64,000 bases of DNA, taken from positions 15,307,501-15,371,500 of the forward strand of contig CM060195.1 in assembly GCA_030549335.1 (NCBI GenBank). The letters are read 5' to 3'. The stretch is from Pontederia crassipes. Taxonomy: Eukaryota > Streptophyta > Magnoliopsida > Commelinales > Pontederiaceae. Numbering within the stretch: the first letter of the stretch is position 1; each line of letters begins with the position of its first letter. The notes beneath the pieces are model-generated. The model worked only from the letters and a program-made list of their open reading frames with translations, was not told the origin of the DNA and ran no database searches. The translations under genes and the position numbers were made by a program. Below, one piece after another: positions 46,501 to 61,500 of the stretch.

Positions 46501-49500
46501 GACACCCAAAGGTTGTAATAAGTATCTATAACTTATAACTTTGAACCTTACTCCAAGACTCTAATCCCCAAGTGCTTTATCTTTGATTGTAACGGTTCAA
46601 CTTCGGTTTGAAATAGAGTTAAAGTTCTAAAGATCTATCACCAATTAGGACACCCAAAGGTTGTAATAAGTATCTATAACTTATAGCTTTGAACCTAACT
46701 CTAAGACTCTAATACCCAAGAGTTTTTTCATTGATTGTGACGGTTCAACTTCGGTTTGCAATAGAGTTAGAGTTCTAAAGATCTATCACCTCTTAGGACA
46801 CCCAAAGGTTGTAATAAGTATCTATAACATATAACTTTGAACCTAACTCTAAGACTCTAATCCCCAAGAGCGTTATCTTTGATTGTAACGGTTCAACTTC
46901 GGTTTGAAATAGAGTTAAAGTTCTAAAGACCTATCACCTCTTAGGACACCCAAAGGTTGTAATAAGTATCTATAACTTATAACTTTGAATCTTGCTCTAA
47001 GACTCTAATCCCCAAGAGCTTTATCTTTGATTGTAACGGTTCAACTTCGGTTTGAAATAGAGTTAAAGTTCTAAAGATCTATCACCACTTAGGACACCCA
47101 AAGGTTGTAATAAGTATCTATAACTTATAGTTTTGAACCTTACTCCAAGACTCTAATCCCCAAGAGCGTTATCTTTGATTGTAACGGTTCAACTTCGATT
47201 TGAAATAGAGTTAAAGTTCTAAACATCTATCACCTCTTAGGACACCCAAAGGTTGTATTAAGTATCTATAACTTATAGCTTTGAACCTAACTCTAATACT
47301 CTAATCCCCAAGAGCTTTATCTTTGATTGTAACGGTTCACCTTCGGTTTGAAATAGAGTTAAAGTTCTAAACATCTATCACCTCTTAGGACACCCAAAGG
47401 TTGTATTAAGTATCTATAACTTATAGCTTTGAACCTAACTCTAAAACTCTAATCCCCAAGAGCGTTATCTTTGATTGTAACGGTTCAACTTCGGTTTCAA
47501 ATAGAGTTAAAGTTCTAAAGATCTCTCACCTCTTAGGACACCCAAAGGTTGTAATAAGTATCTATAACTTATAGCTTTGAACCTTACTCTAAGACTCTAA
47601 TCCCCAAGAGCTTTATCTTTGATTGTAACGGTTCAACTTCGGTTTAAAATAGAGTTAAAGTTCTAAAGATCTATCACCTCTTAGGACACCCAAAGGTTGT
47701 AACAAGCATCTATAACTTATAGCTTTGAACCTAACTCTAAGACTCTAATCCCCAAGAGCTTTATCATTGATTGTAATGGTTCAACTTCGGATTGCAATAG
47801 AGTTAGAGTTCTAAAGATCTATCACCTCTTAGGACACCCAAATGTTGTAATAAGTATCTATAACTTATAGCTTTGAACCTAACTCTAAGACTCTAATCCC
47901 CAAGAGCGTTATCTTTGATTGTAACGGTTCAACTTTGGTTTGAAATAGAGTTAAAGTTCTAAAGATCTATCACCTCTTAGGACACCCAAAGGTTGTAATA
48001 AGTATCTATAACTTATAACTTTGAACCTTACTCCAAGACTCTAATCCCCAAGAGCTTTATCTTTGATTGTAAGGGTTCAACTTCGGTTTGAAATAGAGTT
48101 AAAGTTCTAAAGATCTATCACCACCTAGGACACCCAAAGGTTGTAATAAGTATCTATAACTTATAGCTTTGAACCTAACTCTAAGACTCTAATACCCAAG
48201 AGTTTTTTCATTGATTGTGACGGTTCAACTTCGGTTTGCAATAGAGTTAGAGTTCTAAAGATCTATCACCTCTTAGGACACCCAAAGGTTGTAATAAGTA
48301 TCTATAACATATAACTTTGAACCTAACTCTAAGACTCTAATCCCCAAGAGCGTTATCTTTGATTGTAACGGTTCAACTTCGGTTTGAAATAGAGTTAAAG
48401 TTCTAAAGACCTATCACCTCTTAGGACACCCAAAGGTTGTAACAAGCATCTATAACTTATAGCTTTGAACCTAACTCTAAGACTCTAATCCCCAAGAGCT
48501 TTATCATTGATTGTAATGGTTCAACTTCGGATTGCAATAGAGTTAGAGTTCTAAAGATCTATCACCTCTTAGGACACCCAAATGTTGTAATAAGTATCTA
48601 TAACTTATAGCTTTGAACCTAACTCTAAGACTCTAATCCCCAAGAGCGTTATCTTTGATTGTAACGGTTCAACTTTGGTTTGAAATAGAGTTAAAGTTCT
48701 AAAGATCTATCACCTCTTAGGACACCCAAATGTTGTAATAAGTATCTATAACTTATAGCTTTGAACCTAACTCTAAGACTCTAATCCCCAAGAGCGTTAT
48801 CTTTGATTGTAACGGTTCAACTTTGGTTTGAAATAGAGTTAAAGTTCTAAAGATCTATCACCTCTTAGGACACCCAAAGGTTGTAATAAGTATCTATAAC
48901 TTATAACTTTGAACCTTACTCCAAGACTCTAATCCCCAAGAGCTTTATTTTTGATTGTAACGGTTCAACTTCGGTTTGAAATAGAGTTAAAGTTCTAAAG
49001 ATCTATCACCACCTAGGACACCCAAAGGTTGTAATAAGTATCTATAACTTATAGCTTTGAACCTAACTCTAAGACTCTAATCCCCAAGAGCTTTATCATT
49101 GATTGTGACGGTTCAACTTCGGATTGCAATAGAGTTAGAGTTCTAAAGATCTATCACCTTTTAGGACACCCAAAGGTTGTAATAAGTATCTATAACTTAT
49201 AGCTTTGAACCTAACTCTAAGACTCTAATCCCCAAGAGCGTTATCTTTGATTGTAACAGTTCAACTTCGGTTTGAAATAGAGTTAAAGTTCTAAACATCT
49301 ATTACCTCTTAGGACACCCAAAGGTTGTATTAAGTATCTATAACTTATAGCTTTGAACCTAACTCTAAGACTCTAATCCCCAAGAGCTTTATCTTTGATT
49401 GTAACGGTTCAACTTCGGTTTGAAATAGAGTTAAAGTTCTAAACATCTATCACCTCTTAGGACACCCAAAGGTTGTATTAAGTATCTATAACTTATAGTT

Positions 49501-52500
49501 TTGAACCTAACTCTAAGACTCTAATCCCCAAGAGCATTATCTTTGATTGTAACGGTTCAACTTCGGTTTCAAATAGAGTTAAAGTTCTAAAGATCTATCA
49601 CCTCTTAGGACACCCAAAGGTTGTAATAAGTATCTATAACTTATAGCTTTGAACCTTACTCTAAGACTCTAATCCCCAAGAGCTTTATCTTTGATTGTAA
49701 CGGTTCAACTTCGGTTTCAAATGGAGTTAAAGTTCTAAAGATCTATCACCTCTTAGGACACCCAAAGGTTGTAATAAGTATCTATAACTTATAGCTTTGA
49801 ACCTTACTCTAAGACTCTAATCCCCAAGAGCTTTATCTTTGATTGTAATGGTTCAACTTCGGTTTAAAATAGAGTTAAAGTTCTAAAGATCTATCACCTC
49901 TTAGGACACCCAAAGGTTGTAATAAGTATCTATAACTTATAACTTTGAACCTTACTCCAAGACTCTAATCCCCAAGAGCTTTATCTTTGATTGTAACGGT
50001 TCAACTTCGGTTTGAAATAGAGTTAAAGTTCTAAAGATCTATCACCACCTAGGACACCCAAAGGTTGTAATAAGTATCTATAACTTATAGCTTTGAACCT
50101 AACTCTAAGACTCTAATCCCCAAGAGCTTTATCATTGATTGTGACGGTTCAACTTCGGATTGCAATAGAGTTAGAGTTCTAAAGATCTATCACCTTTTAG
50201 GACACCCAAAGGTTGTAATAAGTATCTATAACTTATAGCTTTGAACCTAACTCTAAGACTCTAATCCCCAAGAGCGTTATCTTTGATTGTAACGGTTCAA
50301 CTTCGGTTTCAAATAGAGTTAAAGTTCTAAAGATCTATCACCTCTTAGGACACCCAAAGGTTGTAATATGTATCTATAACTTATAGCTTTGAACCTTACT
50401 CTAAGACTCTAATCCCCAAGTGCTTTATCTTTGATTGTAACGGTTCAACTTCGGTTTAAAATAGAGTTAAAGTTCTAAAGATCTATCACCTCTTAGGACA
50501 CCCAAAGATTGTAACAAGCATCTATAACTTATAGCTTTGAACCTAACTCTAAGACTCTAATCCCCAAGAGCTTTATCATTGATTGTAACGGTTCAACTTC
50601 GGATTGCAATAGAGTTAGAGTTCTAAAGATCTATCACCTCTTAGGACACCCAAATGTTGTAATAAGTATCTATAACTTATAGCTTTGAACCTAACTCTAA
50701 GACTCTAAATCCCAAGAGCGTTATCTTTGATTGTAACGGTTCAACTTTGGTTTGAAATAGTGTTAAAGTTCTAAAGATCTATCACCTCTTAGGACACCCA
50801 AAGGTTGTAATAAGTATCTATAACTTATAACTTTGAACCTTACTCCAAGACTCTAATCCCCAAGTGCTTTATCTTTGATTGTAACGGTTCAACTTCGGTT
50901 TGAAATAGAGTTAAAGTTCTAAAGATCTATCACCACTTAGGACACCCAAAGGTTGTAATAAGTATCTATAACTTATAGCTTTGAACCTAACTCTAAGACT
51001 CTAATCCCCAAGAGCTTTTTCATTGATTGTGACGGTTCAACTTCGGTTTGCAATAGAGTTAGAGTTCTAAAGATCTATCACCTCTTAGGACACCCAAAGG
51101 TTGTAATAAGTATCTATAACTTATAACTTTGAACCTAACTCTAAGACTCTAATCCCCAAGAGCGTTATCTTTGATTGTAACGGTTCAACTTCGGTTTGAA
51201 ATAGAGTTAAAGTTCTAAAGACCTATCACCTCTTAGGACACCCAAAGGTTGTAATAAGTATCTATAACTTATAACTTTGAATCTTGCTCTAAGACTCTAA
51301 TCCCCAAGAGCTTTATCTTTGATTGTAACGGTTCAACTTCGGTTTGAAATAGAGTTAAAGTTCTAAAGATCTATCACCACTTAGGACACCCAAAGGTTGT
51401 AATAAGTATCTATAACTTATAGTTTTGAACCTTACTCCAAGACTCTAATCCCCAAGAGCGTTATCTTTGATTGTAACGGTTCAACTTCGATTTGAAATAG
51501 AGTTAAAGTTCTAAACATCTATCACCTCTTAGGACACCCAAAGGTTGTATTAAGTATCTATAACTTATAGCTTTGAACCTAACTCTAAGACTCTAATCCC
51601 CAAGAGCTTTATCTTTGATTGTAACGGTTCAACTTCGGTTTGAAATAGAGTTAAAGTTCTAAACATCTATCACCTCTTAGGACACCCAAAGGTTGTATTA
51701 AGTATCTATAACTTATAGCTTTGAACCTAACTCTAAGACTCTAATCCCCAAGAGCGTTATCTTTGATTGTAACGGTTCAACTTCGGTTTCAAATAGAGTT
51801 AAAGTTCTAAAGATCTATCACCTCTTAGGACACCCAAAGGTTGTAATAAGTATCTATAACTTATAGCTTTGAACCTTACTCTAAGACTCTAATCCCCAAG
51901 AGCTTTATCTTTGATTGTAACGGTTCAACTTCGGTTTAAAATAGAGTTAAAGTTCTAAAGATCTATCACCTCTTAGGACACCCAAATGTTGTAACAAGCA
52001 TCTATAACTTATAGCTTTGAACCTAACTCTAAGACTCCAATCCCCAAGAGCTTTATCATTGATTGTAATGGTTCAACTTCGGATTGCAATAGAGTTAGAG
52101 TTCTAAAGATCTATCACCTCTTAGGACACCCAAATGTTGTAATAAGTATCTATAACTTATAGCTTTGAACCTAACTCTAAGACTCTAATCCGCAAGAGCG
52201 TTATATTTGATTGTAACGGTTCAACTTTGGTTTGAAATAGAGTTAAAGTTCTAAAGATCTATCACCTCTTAGGACACCCAAAGGTTGTAATAAGTATCTA
52301 TAACTTATAACTTTGAACCTTACTCCAAGACTCTAATCCCCAAGTGCTTTATCTTTGATTGTAACGGTTCAACTTCGGTTTGAAATAGAGTTAAAGTTCT
52401 AAAGATCTATCACCAATTAGGACACCCAAAGGTTGTAATAAGTATCTATAACTTATAGCTTTGAACCTAACTCTAAGACTCTAATACCCAAGAGTTTTTT

Positions 52501-55500
52501 CATTGATTGTGACGGTTCAACTTCGGTTTGCAATAGAGTTAGAGTTCTAAAGATCTATCACCTCTTAGGACACCCAAAGGTTGTAATAAGTATCAATAAC
52601 ATATAACTTTGAACCTAACTCTAAGACTCTAATCCCCAAGAGCGTTATCTTTGATTGTAACGGTTCAACTTCGGTTTGAAATAGAGTTAAAGTTCTAAAG
52701 ACCTATCACCTCTTAGGACACCCAAAGGTTGTAACAAGCATCTATAACTTATAGCTTTGAACCTAACTCTAAGACTCTAATCCCCAAGAGCTTTATCATT
52801 GATTGTAATGGTTCAACTTCGGATTGCAATAGAGTTAGAGTTCTAAAGATCTATCACCTCTTAGGACACCCAAATGTTGTAATAAGTATCTATAACTTAT
52901 AGCTTTGAACCTAACTCTAAGACTCTAATCCCCAAGAGCGTTATCTTTGATTGTAACGGTTCAACTTTGGTTTGAAATAGAGTTAAAGTTCTAAAGATCT
53001 ATCACCTCTTAGGACACCCAAATGTTGTAATAAGTATCTATAACTTATAGCTTTGAACCTAACTCTAAGACTCTAATCCCCAAGAGCGTTATCTTTGATT
53101 GTACGGTTCAACTTTGGTTTGAAATAGAGTTAAAGTTCTAAAGATCTTTCACCTCTTAGGACACCCAAAGGTTGTAATAAGTATCTATAACTTATAACTT
53201 TGAACCTTACTCCAAGACTCTAATCCCCAAGAGCTTTATTTTTGATTGTAACGGTTCAACTTCGGTTTGAAATAGAGTTAAAGTTCTAAAGATCTATCAC
53301 CACCTAGGACACCCAAAGGTTGTAATAAGTATCTATAACTTATAGCTTTGAACCTAACTCTAAGACTCTAATCCCCAAGAGCTTTATCATTGATTGTGAC
53401 GGTTCAACTTCGGATTGCAATAGAGTTAGAGTTCTAAAGATCTATCACCTTTTAGGACACCCAAAGGTTGTAATAAGTATCTATAACTTATAGCTTTGAA
53501 CCTAACTCTAAGACTCTAATCCCCAAGAGCGTTATCTTTGATTGTAACAGTTCAACTTCGGTTTGAAATAGAGTTAAAGTTCTAAACATCTATTACCTCT
53601 TAGGACACCCAAAGGTTGTATTAAGTATCTATAACTTATAGCTTTGAACCTAACTCTAAGACTCTAATCCCCAAGAGCTTTATCTTTGATTGTAACGGTT
53701 CAACTTCGGTTTGAAATAGAGTTAAAGTTCTAAACATCTATCACCTCTTAGGACACCCAAAGGTTGTATTAAGTATCTATAACTTATAGCTTTGAACCTA
53801 ACTCTAAGACTCTAATCCCCAAGAGCATTATCTTTGATTGTAACGGTTCAACTTCGGTTTCAAATAGAGTTAAAGTTCTAAAGATCTATCACCTCTTAGG
53901 ACACCCAAAGGTTGTAATAAGTATCTATAACTTATAGCTTTGAACCTTACTCTAAGACTCTAATCCCCAAGAGCTTTATCTTTGATTGTAACGGTTCAAC
54001 TTCGGTTTCAAATGGAGTTAAAGTTCTAAAGATCTATCACCTCTTAGGACACCCAAAGGTTGTAATAAGTATCTATAACTTATAGCTTTGAACCTTACTC
54101 TAAGACTCTAATCCCCAAGAGCTTTATCTTTGATTGTAATGGTTCAACTTCGGTTTAAAATAGAGTTAAAGTTCTAAAGATCTATCACCTCTTAGGACAC
54201 CCAAAGGTTGTAATAAGTATCTATAACTTATAACTTTGAACCTTACTCCAAGACTCTAATCCCCAAGAGCTTTATCTTTGATTGTAACGGTTCAACTTCG
54301 GTTTGAAATAGAGTTAAAGTTCTAAAGATCTATCACCACCTAGGACACCCAAAGGTTGTAATAAGTATCTATAACTTATAGCTTTGAACCTAACTCTAAG
54401 ACTCTAATCCCCAAGAGCTTTATCATTGATTGTGACGGTTCAACTTCGGATTGCAATAGAGTTAGAGTTCTAAAGATCTATCACCTTTTAGGACACCCAA
54501 AGGTTGTAATAAGTATCTATAACTTATAGCTTTGAACCTAACTCTAAGACTCTAATCCCCAAGAGCGTTATCTTTGATTGTAACAGTTCAACTTCGGTTT
54601 GAAATAGAGTTAAAGTTCTAAACATCTATTACCTCTTAGGACACCCAAAGGTTGTATTAAGTATCTATAACTTATATCTTTGAACCTAACTCTAAGACTC
54701 TAATCCCCAAGAGCTTTATCTTTGATTGTAACGGTTCAACTTCGGTTTGAAATAGAGTTAAAGTTCTAAACATCTATTACCTCTTAGGACACCCAAAGGT
54801 TGTATTAAGTATCTATAACTTATAGCTTTGAACCTAACTCTAAGACTCTAATCCCTAAGAGCTTTATCTTTGATTGTAACGGTTCAACTTCGGTTTGAAA
54901 TAGAGTTAAAGTTCTAAACATCTATCACCTCTTAGGACACCCAAAGGTTGTATTAAGTATCTATAACTTATAGCTTTGAACCTAACTCTAAGACTCTAAT
55001 CCCCAAGAGCGTTATCTTTGATTGTAACGGTTCAACTTCGGTTTCAAATGGAGTTAAAGTTCTAAAGATCTATCACCTCTTAGGACACCCAAAGGTTGTA
55101 ATAAGTATCTATAACTTATAGCTTTGAACCTTACTCTAAGACTCTAATCCCCAAGAGCTTTATCTTTGATTGTAATGGTTCAACTTCGGTTTAAAATAGA
55201 GTTAAAGTTCTAAAGATCTATCACCTCTTAGGACACCCAAAGGTTGTAACAAGCATCTATAACTTATAGCTTTGAACCTAACTCTAAGACTCTAATCCCC
55301 AAGAGCTTTATCATTGATTGTAACGGTTCAACTTCGGATTGCAATAGAGTTAGAGTTCTAAAGATCTATCACCTCTTAGGACACCCAAATGTTGTAATAA
55401 GTATCTATAACTTATAGCTTTGAACCTAACTCTAAGACTCTAATTCCCAAGAGCGTTATCTTTGATTGTAACGGTTCAACTTTGGTTTGAAATAGAGTTA

Positions 55501-58500
55501 AAGTTCTAAAGATCTATCACCTCTTAGGACACCCAAAGGTTGTAATAAGTATCTATAACTTATAACTTTGAACCTTACTCCAAGACTCTAATCCCCAAGA
55601 GCTTTATCTTTGATTGTAACGGTTCAACTTCGGTTTGAAATAGAGTTAAAGTTCTAAAGATCTATCACCACCTAGGACACCCAAAGGTTGTAATAAGTAT
55701 CTATAACTTATAGCTTTGAACCTAACTCTAAGACTCTAATCCCCAAGAGCTTTATCATTGATTGTGACGGTTCAACTTCGGTTTGCAAAAGAGTTAGAGT
55801 TCTAAAGATCTATCACCTCTTAGGACACCCAAAGGTTGTAATAAGTATCTATAACTTATAACTTTGAACCTAACTCTAAGACTCTAATCCCCAAGAGCGT
55901 TATCTTTGATTGTAACGGTTCAACTTCGGTTTGAAATAGAGTTAAAGTTCTAAAGACCTATCACCTCTTAGGACACCCAAAGGTTGTAATAAGTATCTAT
56001 AACTTATAACTTTGAACCTTGCTCTAAGACTCTAATCCCCAAGAGCTTTATCTTTGATTGTAACGGTTCAACTTCGATTTGAAATAGAGTTAAAGTTCTA
56101 AAGATCTATCACCACTTAGGACACCCAAAGGTTGTAATAAGTATCTATAACTTATAGTTTTGAACCTTACTCCAAGACTCTAATCCCCAAGAGCGTTATC
56201 TTTTATTGTAACGGTTCAACTTCGATTTGAAATAGAGTTAAAGTTCTAAACATCTATCACCTCTTAGGACACCCAAAGGTTGTATTAAGTATCTATAACT
56301 TATAGCTTTGGACCTAACTCTAAGACTCTAATCCCCAAGAGCTTTATCTTTGATTGTAACGGTTCAACTACGGTTTGAAATAGAGTTAAAGTTCTAAACA
56401 TCTATCACCTCTTAGGACACCCAAAGGTTGTATTAAGTATCTATAACTTATAGCTTTGAACCTAACTCTAAGACTCTAATCCCCAAGAGCGTTATCTTTG
56501 ATTGTAACGGTTCAACTTCGGTTTCAAATAGAGTTAAAGTTGTAAAGATCTATCACCTCTTAGGACACCCAAAGGTTGTAATATGTATCTATAACTTATA
56601 GCTTTGAACCTTACTCTAAGACTCTAATCCCCAAGAGCTTTATCTTTGATTGTAACGGTTCAACTTCGGTTTAAAATAGAGTTAAAGTTCTAAAGATCTA
56701 TCACCTCTTAGGACACCCAAAGATTGTAACAAGCATCTATAACCTATAGCTTTGAACCTAACTCTAAGACTCTAATCCCCAAGAGCTTTATCATTGATTG
56801 TAACGGTTCAACTTCGGATTGCAATAGAGTTAGAGTTCTAAAGATCTATCACCTCTTAGGACACCCAAATGTTGTAATAAGTATCTATAACTTATAGCTT
56901 TGAACCTAACTCTAAGACTCTAAATCCCAAGAGCGTTATCTTTGATTGTAACGGTTCAACTTTGGTTTGAAATAGAGTTAAAGTTCTAAAGATCTATCAC
57001 CTCTTAGGACACCCAAAGGTTGTAATAAGTATCTATAACTTATAACTTTGAACCTTACTCCAAGACTCTAATCCCCAAGTGCTTTATCTTTGATTGTAAC
57101 GGTTCAACTTCGGTTTGAAATAGAGTTAAAGTTCTAAAGATCTATCACCACTTAGGACACCCAAAGGTTGTAATAAGTATCTATAACTTATAGCTTTGAA
57201 CCTAACTCTAAGACTCTAATCCCCAAGAGCTTTTTCATTGATTGTGACGGTTCAACTTCGGTTTGCAATAGAGTTAGAGTTCTAAAGATCTATCACCTCT
57301 TAGGACACCCAAAGGTTGTAATAAGTATCTATAACTTATAACTTTGAACCTAACTCTAAGACTCTAATCCCCAAGAGCGTTATCTTTGATTGTAACGGTT
57401 CAACTTCGGTTTGAAATAGAGTTAAAGTTCTAAAGACCTATCACCTCTTAGGACACCCAAAGGTTGTAATAAGTATCTATAACTTATAACTTTGAATCTT
57501 GCTCTAAGACTCTAATCCCCAAGAGCTTTATCTTTGATTGTAACGGTTCAACTTCGGTTTGAAATAGAGTTAAAGTTCTAAAGATCTATCACCACTTAGG
57601 ACACCCAAAGGTTGTAATAAGTATCTATAACTTATAGTTTTGAACCTTACTCCAAGACTCTAATCCCCAAGAGCGTTATCTTTGATTGTAACGGTTCAAC
57701 TTCGATTTGAAATAGAGTTAAAGTTCTAAACATCTATCACCTCTTAGGACACCCAAAGGTTGTATTAAGTATCTATAACTTATAGCTTTGAACCTAACTC
57801 TAAGACTCTAATCCCCAAGAGCTTTATCTTTGATTGTAACGGTTCAACTTCGGTTTGAAATAGAGTTAAAGTTCTAAACATCTATCACCTCTTAGGACAC
57901 CCAAAGGTTGTATTAAGTATCTATAACTTATAGCTTTGAACCTAACTCTAAGACTCTAATCCCCAAGAGCGTTATCTTTGATTGTAACGGTTCAACTTCG
58001 GTTTCAAATAGAGTTAAAGTTCTAAAGATCTATCACCTCTTAGGACACCCAAAGGTTGTAATAAGTATCTATAACTTATAGCTTTGAACCTTACTCTAAG
58101 ACTCTAATCCCCAAGAGCTTTATCTTTGATTGTAACGGTTCAACTTCGGTTTAAAATAGAGTTAAAGTTCTAAAGATCTATCACCTCTTAGGACACCCAA
58201 AGGTTGTAACAAGCATCTATAACTTATAGCTTTGAACCTAACTCTAACACTCTAATCCCCAAGAGCTTTATCATTGATTGTAATGGTTCAACTTCGGATT
58301 GCAATAGAGTTAGAGTTCTAAAGATCTATCACCTCTTAGGACACCCAAATGTTGTAATAAGTATCTATAAGTTATAGCTTTGAACCTAACTCTAAGACTC
58401 TAATCCCCAAGAGCTTTATCTTTGATTGTAACGGTTCAACTTCGGTTTGAAATAGAGTTAAAGTTCTAAACATCTATCACCTCTTAGGACACCCAAAGGT

Positions 58501-61500
58501 TGTATTAAGTATCTATAACTTATAGCTTTGAACCTAACTCTAAGACTCTAATCCCCAAGAGCATTATCTTTGATTGTAACGGTTCAACTTCGGTTTCAAA
58601 TAGAGTTAAAGTTCTAAAGATCTATCACCTCTTAGGACACCCAAAGGTTGTAATAAGTATCTATAACTTATAGCTTTGAACCTTACTCTAAGACTCTAAT
58701 CCCCAAGAGCTTTATCTTTGATTGTAACGGTTCAACTTCGGTTTCAAATGGAGTTAAAGTTCTAAAGATCTATCACCTCTTAGGACACCCAAAGGTTGTA
58801 ATAAGGATCTATAACTTATAGCTTTGAACCTTACTCTAAGACTCTAATCCCCAAGAGCTTTATCTTTGATTGTAATGGTTCAACTTCGGTTTAAAATAGA
58901 GTTAAAGTTCTAAAGATCTATCACCTCTTAGGACACCCAAAGGTTGTAATAAGTATCTATAACTTATAACTTTGAACCTTACTCCAAGACTCTAATCCCC
59001 AAGAGCTTTATCGTTGATTGTAACGGTTCAACTTCGGTTTGAAATAGAGTTAAAGTTCTAAAGATCTATCACCACCTAGGACACCCAAAGGTTGTAATAA
59101 GTATCTATAACTTATAGCTTTGAACCTAACTCTAAGACTCTAATCCCCAAGAGCTTTATCATTGATTGTGACGGTTCAACTTCGGATTGCAATAGAGTTA
59201 GAGTTCTAAAGATCTATCACCTTTTAGGACACCCAAAGGTTGTAATAAGTATCTATAACTTATAGCTTTGAACCTAACTCTAAGACTCTAATCCCCAAGA
59301 GCGTTATCTTTGATTGTAACAGTTCAACTTCGGTTTGAAATAGAGTTAAAGTTCTAAACATCTATTACCTCTTAGGACACCCAAAGGTTGTATTAAGTAT
59401 CTATAACTTATAGCTTTGAACCTAACTCTAAGACTCTAATCCCCAAGAGCTTTATCTTTGATTGTAACGGTTCAACTTCGGTTTGAAATAGAGTTAAAGT
59501 TCTAAACATCTATTACCTCTTAGGACACGCAAAGGTTGTATTAAGTATCTATAACTTATAGCTTTGAACCTAACTCTAAGACTCTAATCCCCAAGAGCTT
59601 TATCTTTGATTTTAACGGTTCAACTTCGGTTTGAAATAGAGTTAAAGTTCTAAACATCTATCACCTCTTAGGACACCCAAAGGTTGTATTAAGTATCTAT
59701 AACTTATAGCTTTGAACCTAACTCTAAGACTCTAATCCCCAAGAGCGTTATCTTTGATTGTAACGGTTCAACATCGGTTTCAAATGGAGTTAAAGTTCTA
59801 AAGATCTATCACCTCTTAGGACACCCAAAGGTTGTAATAAGTATCTATAACTTATAGCTTTGAACCTTACTCTAAGACTCTAATCCCCAAGAGCTTTATC
59901 TTTGATTGTAATGGTTCAACTTCGGTTTAAAATAGAATTAAAGTTCTAAAGATCTATCACCTCTTAGGACACCCAAAGGTTGTAACAAGCATCTATAACT
60001 TATAGCTTTGAACCTAACTCTAAGACTCTAATCCCCAAGAGCTTTATCATTGATTGTAACGGTTCAACTTCGGATTGCAATAGAGTTAGAGTTCTAAAGA
60101 TCTATCACCTCTTAGGACACCCAAATGTTGTAATAAGTATCTGTAACTTATAGCTTTGAACCTTACTCTAGGACTCTAATCCCCAAGAGCGTTATCCTTG
60201 ATTGTAACGGTTCAACTTTGGTTTGAAATAGAGTTAAAGTTCTAAAGATCTATCACCTCTTAGGACACCCAAAGGTTGTAATAAGTATCTATAACTTATA
60301 ACTTTGAACCTTACTCCAAGACTCTAATCCCCAAGAGCTTTATCTTTGATTGTAACGGTTCAACTTCGGTTTGAAATAGAGTTAAAGTTCTAAAGATCTA
60401 TCACCACCTAGGACACCCAAAGGTTGTAATAAGTATCTATAACTTATAGCTTTGAACCTAACTCTAAGACTCTAATCCCCAAGAGCTTTATCATTGATTG
60501 TGACGGTTCAACTTCGGTTTGCAATAGAGTTAGAGTTCTAAAGATCTATCACCTCTTAGGACACCCAAAGGTTGTAATAAGTATCTATAACTTATAACTT
60601 TGAACCTAACTCTAAGACTCTAATCCCCAAGAGCGTTATCTTTGATTGTAACGGTTCAACTTCGGTTTGAAATAGAGTTAAAGTTCTAAAGACCTATCAC
60701 CTCTTAGGACACCCAAAGGTTGTAATAAGTATCTATAACTTATAACTTTGAACCTTGCTCTAAGACTCTAATCCCCAAGAGCTTTATCTTTGATTGTAAC
60801 GGTTCAACTTCGGTTTGAAATAGAGTTAAAGTTCTAAAGATCTATCACCACTTAGGACACCCAAAGGTTGTAATAAGTATCTATAACTTATAGTTTTGAA
60901 CCTTACTCCAAGACTCTAATCCCCAAGAGCGTTATCTTTGATTGTAACGGTTCAACTTCGATTTGAAATAGAGTTAAAGTTCTAAACATCTATCACCTCT
61001 TAGGACACCCAAAGGTTGTATTAAGTATCTATAACTTATAGCTTTGAACCTAACTCTAAGACTCTAATCCCCAAGAGCTTTATCTTTGATTGTAACGGTT
61101 CAACTACGGTTTGAAATAGAGTTAAAGTTCTAAACATCTATCACCTCTTAGGACACCCAAAGGTTGTATTAAGTATCTATAACTTATAGCTTTGAACCTA
61201 ACTCTAAGACTCTAATCCCCAAGAGCGTTATCTTTGATTGTAACGGTTCAACTTCGGTTTCAAATAGAGTTAAAGTTCTAAAGATCTATCACCTCTTAGG
61301 ACACCCAAAGGTTGTAATATGTATCTATAACTTATAGCTTTGAACCTTACTCTAAGACTCTAATCCCCAAGCGCTTTATCTTTGATTGTAACGGTTCAAC
61401 TTCGGTTTAAAATAGAGTTAAAGTTCTAAAGATCTATCACCTCTTAGGACACCCAAAGATTGTAACAAGCATCTATAACTTATAGCTTTGAACCTAACTC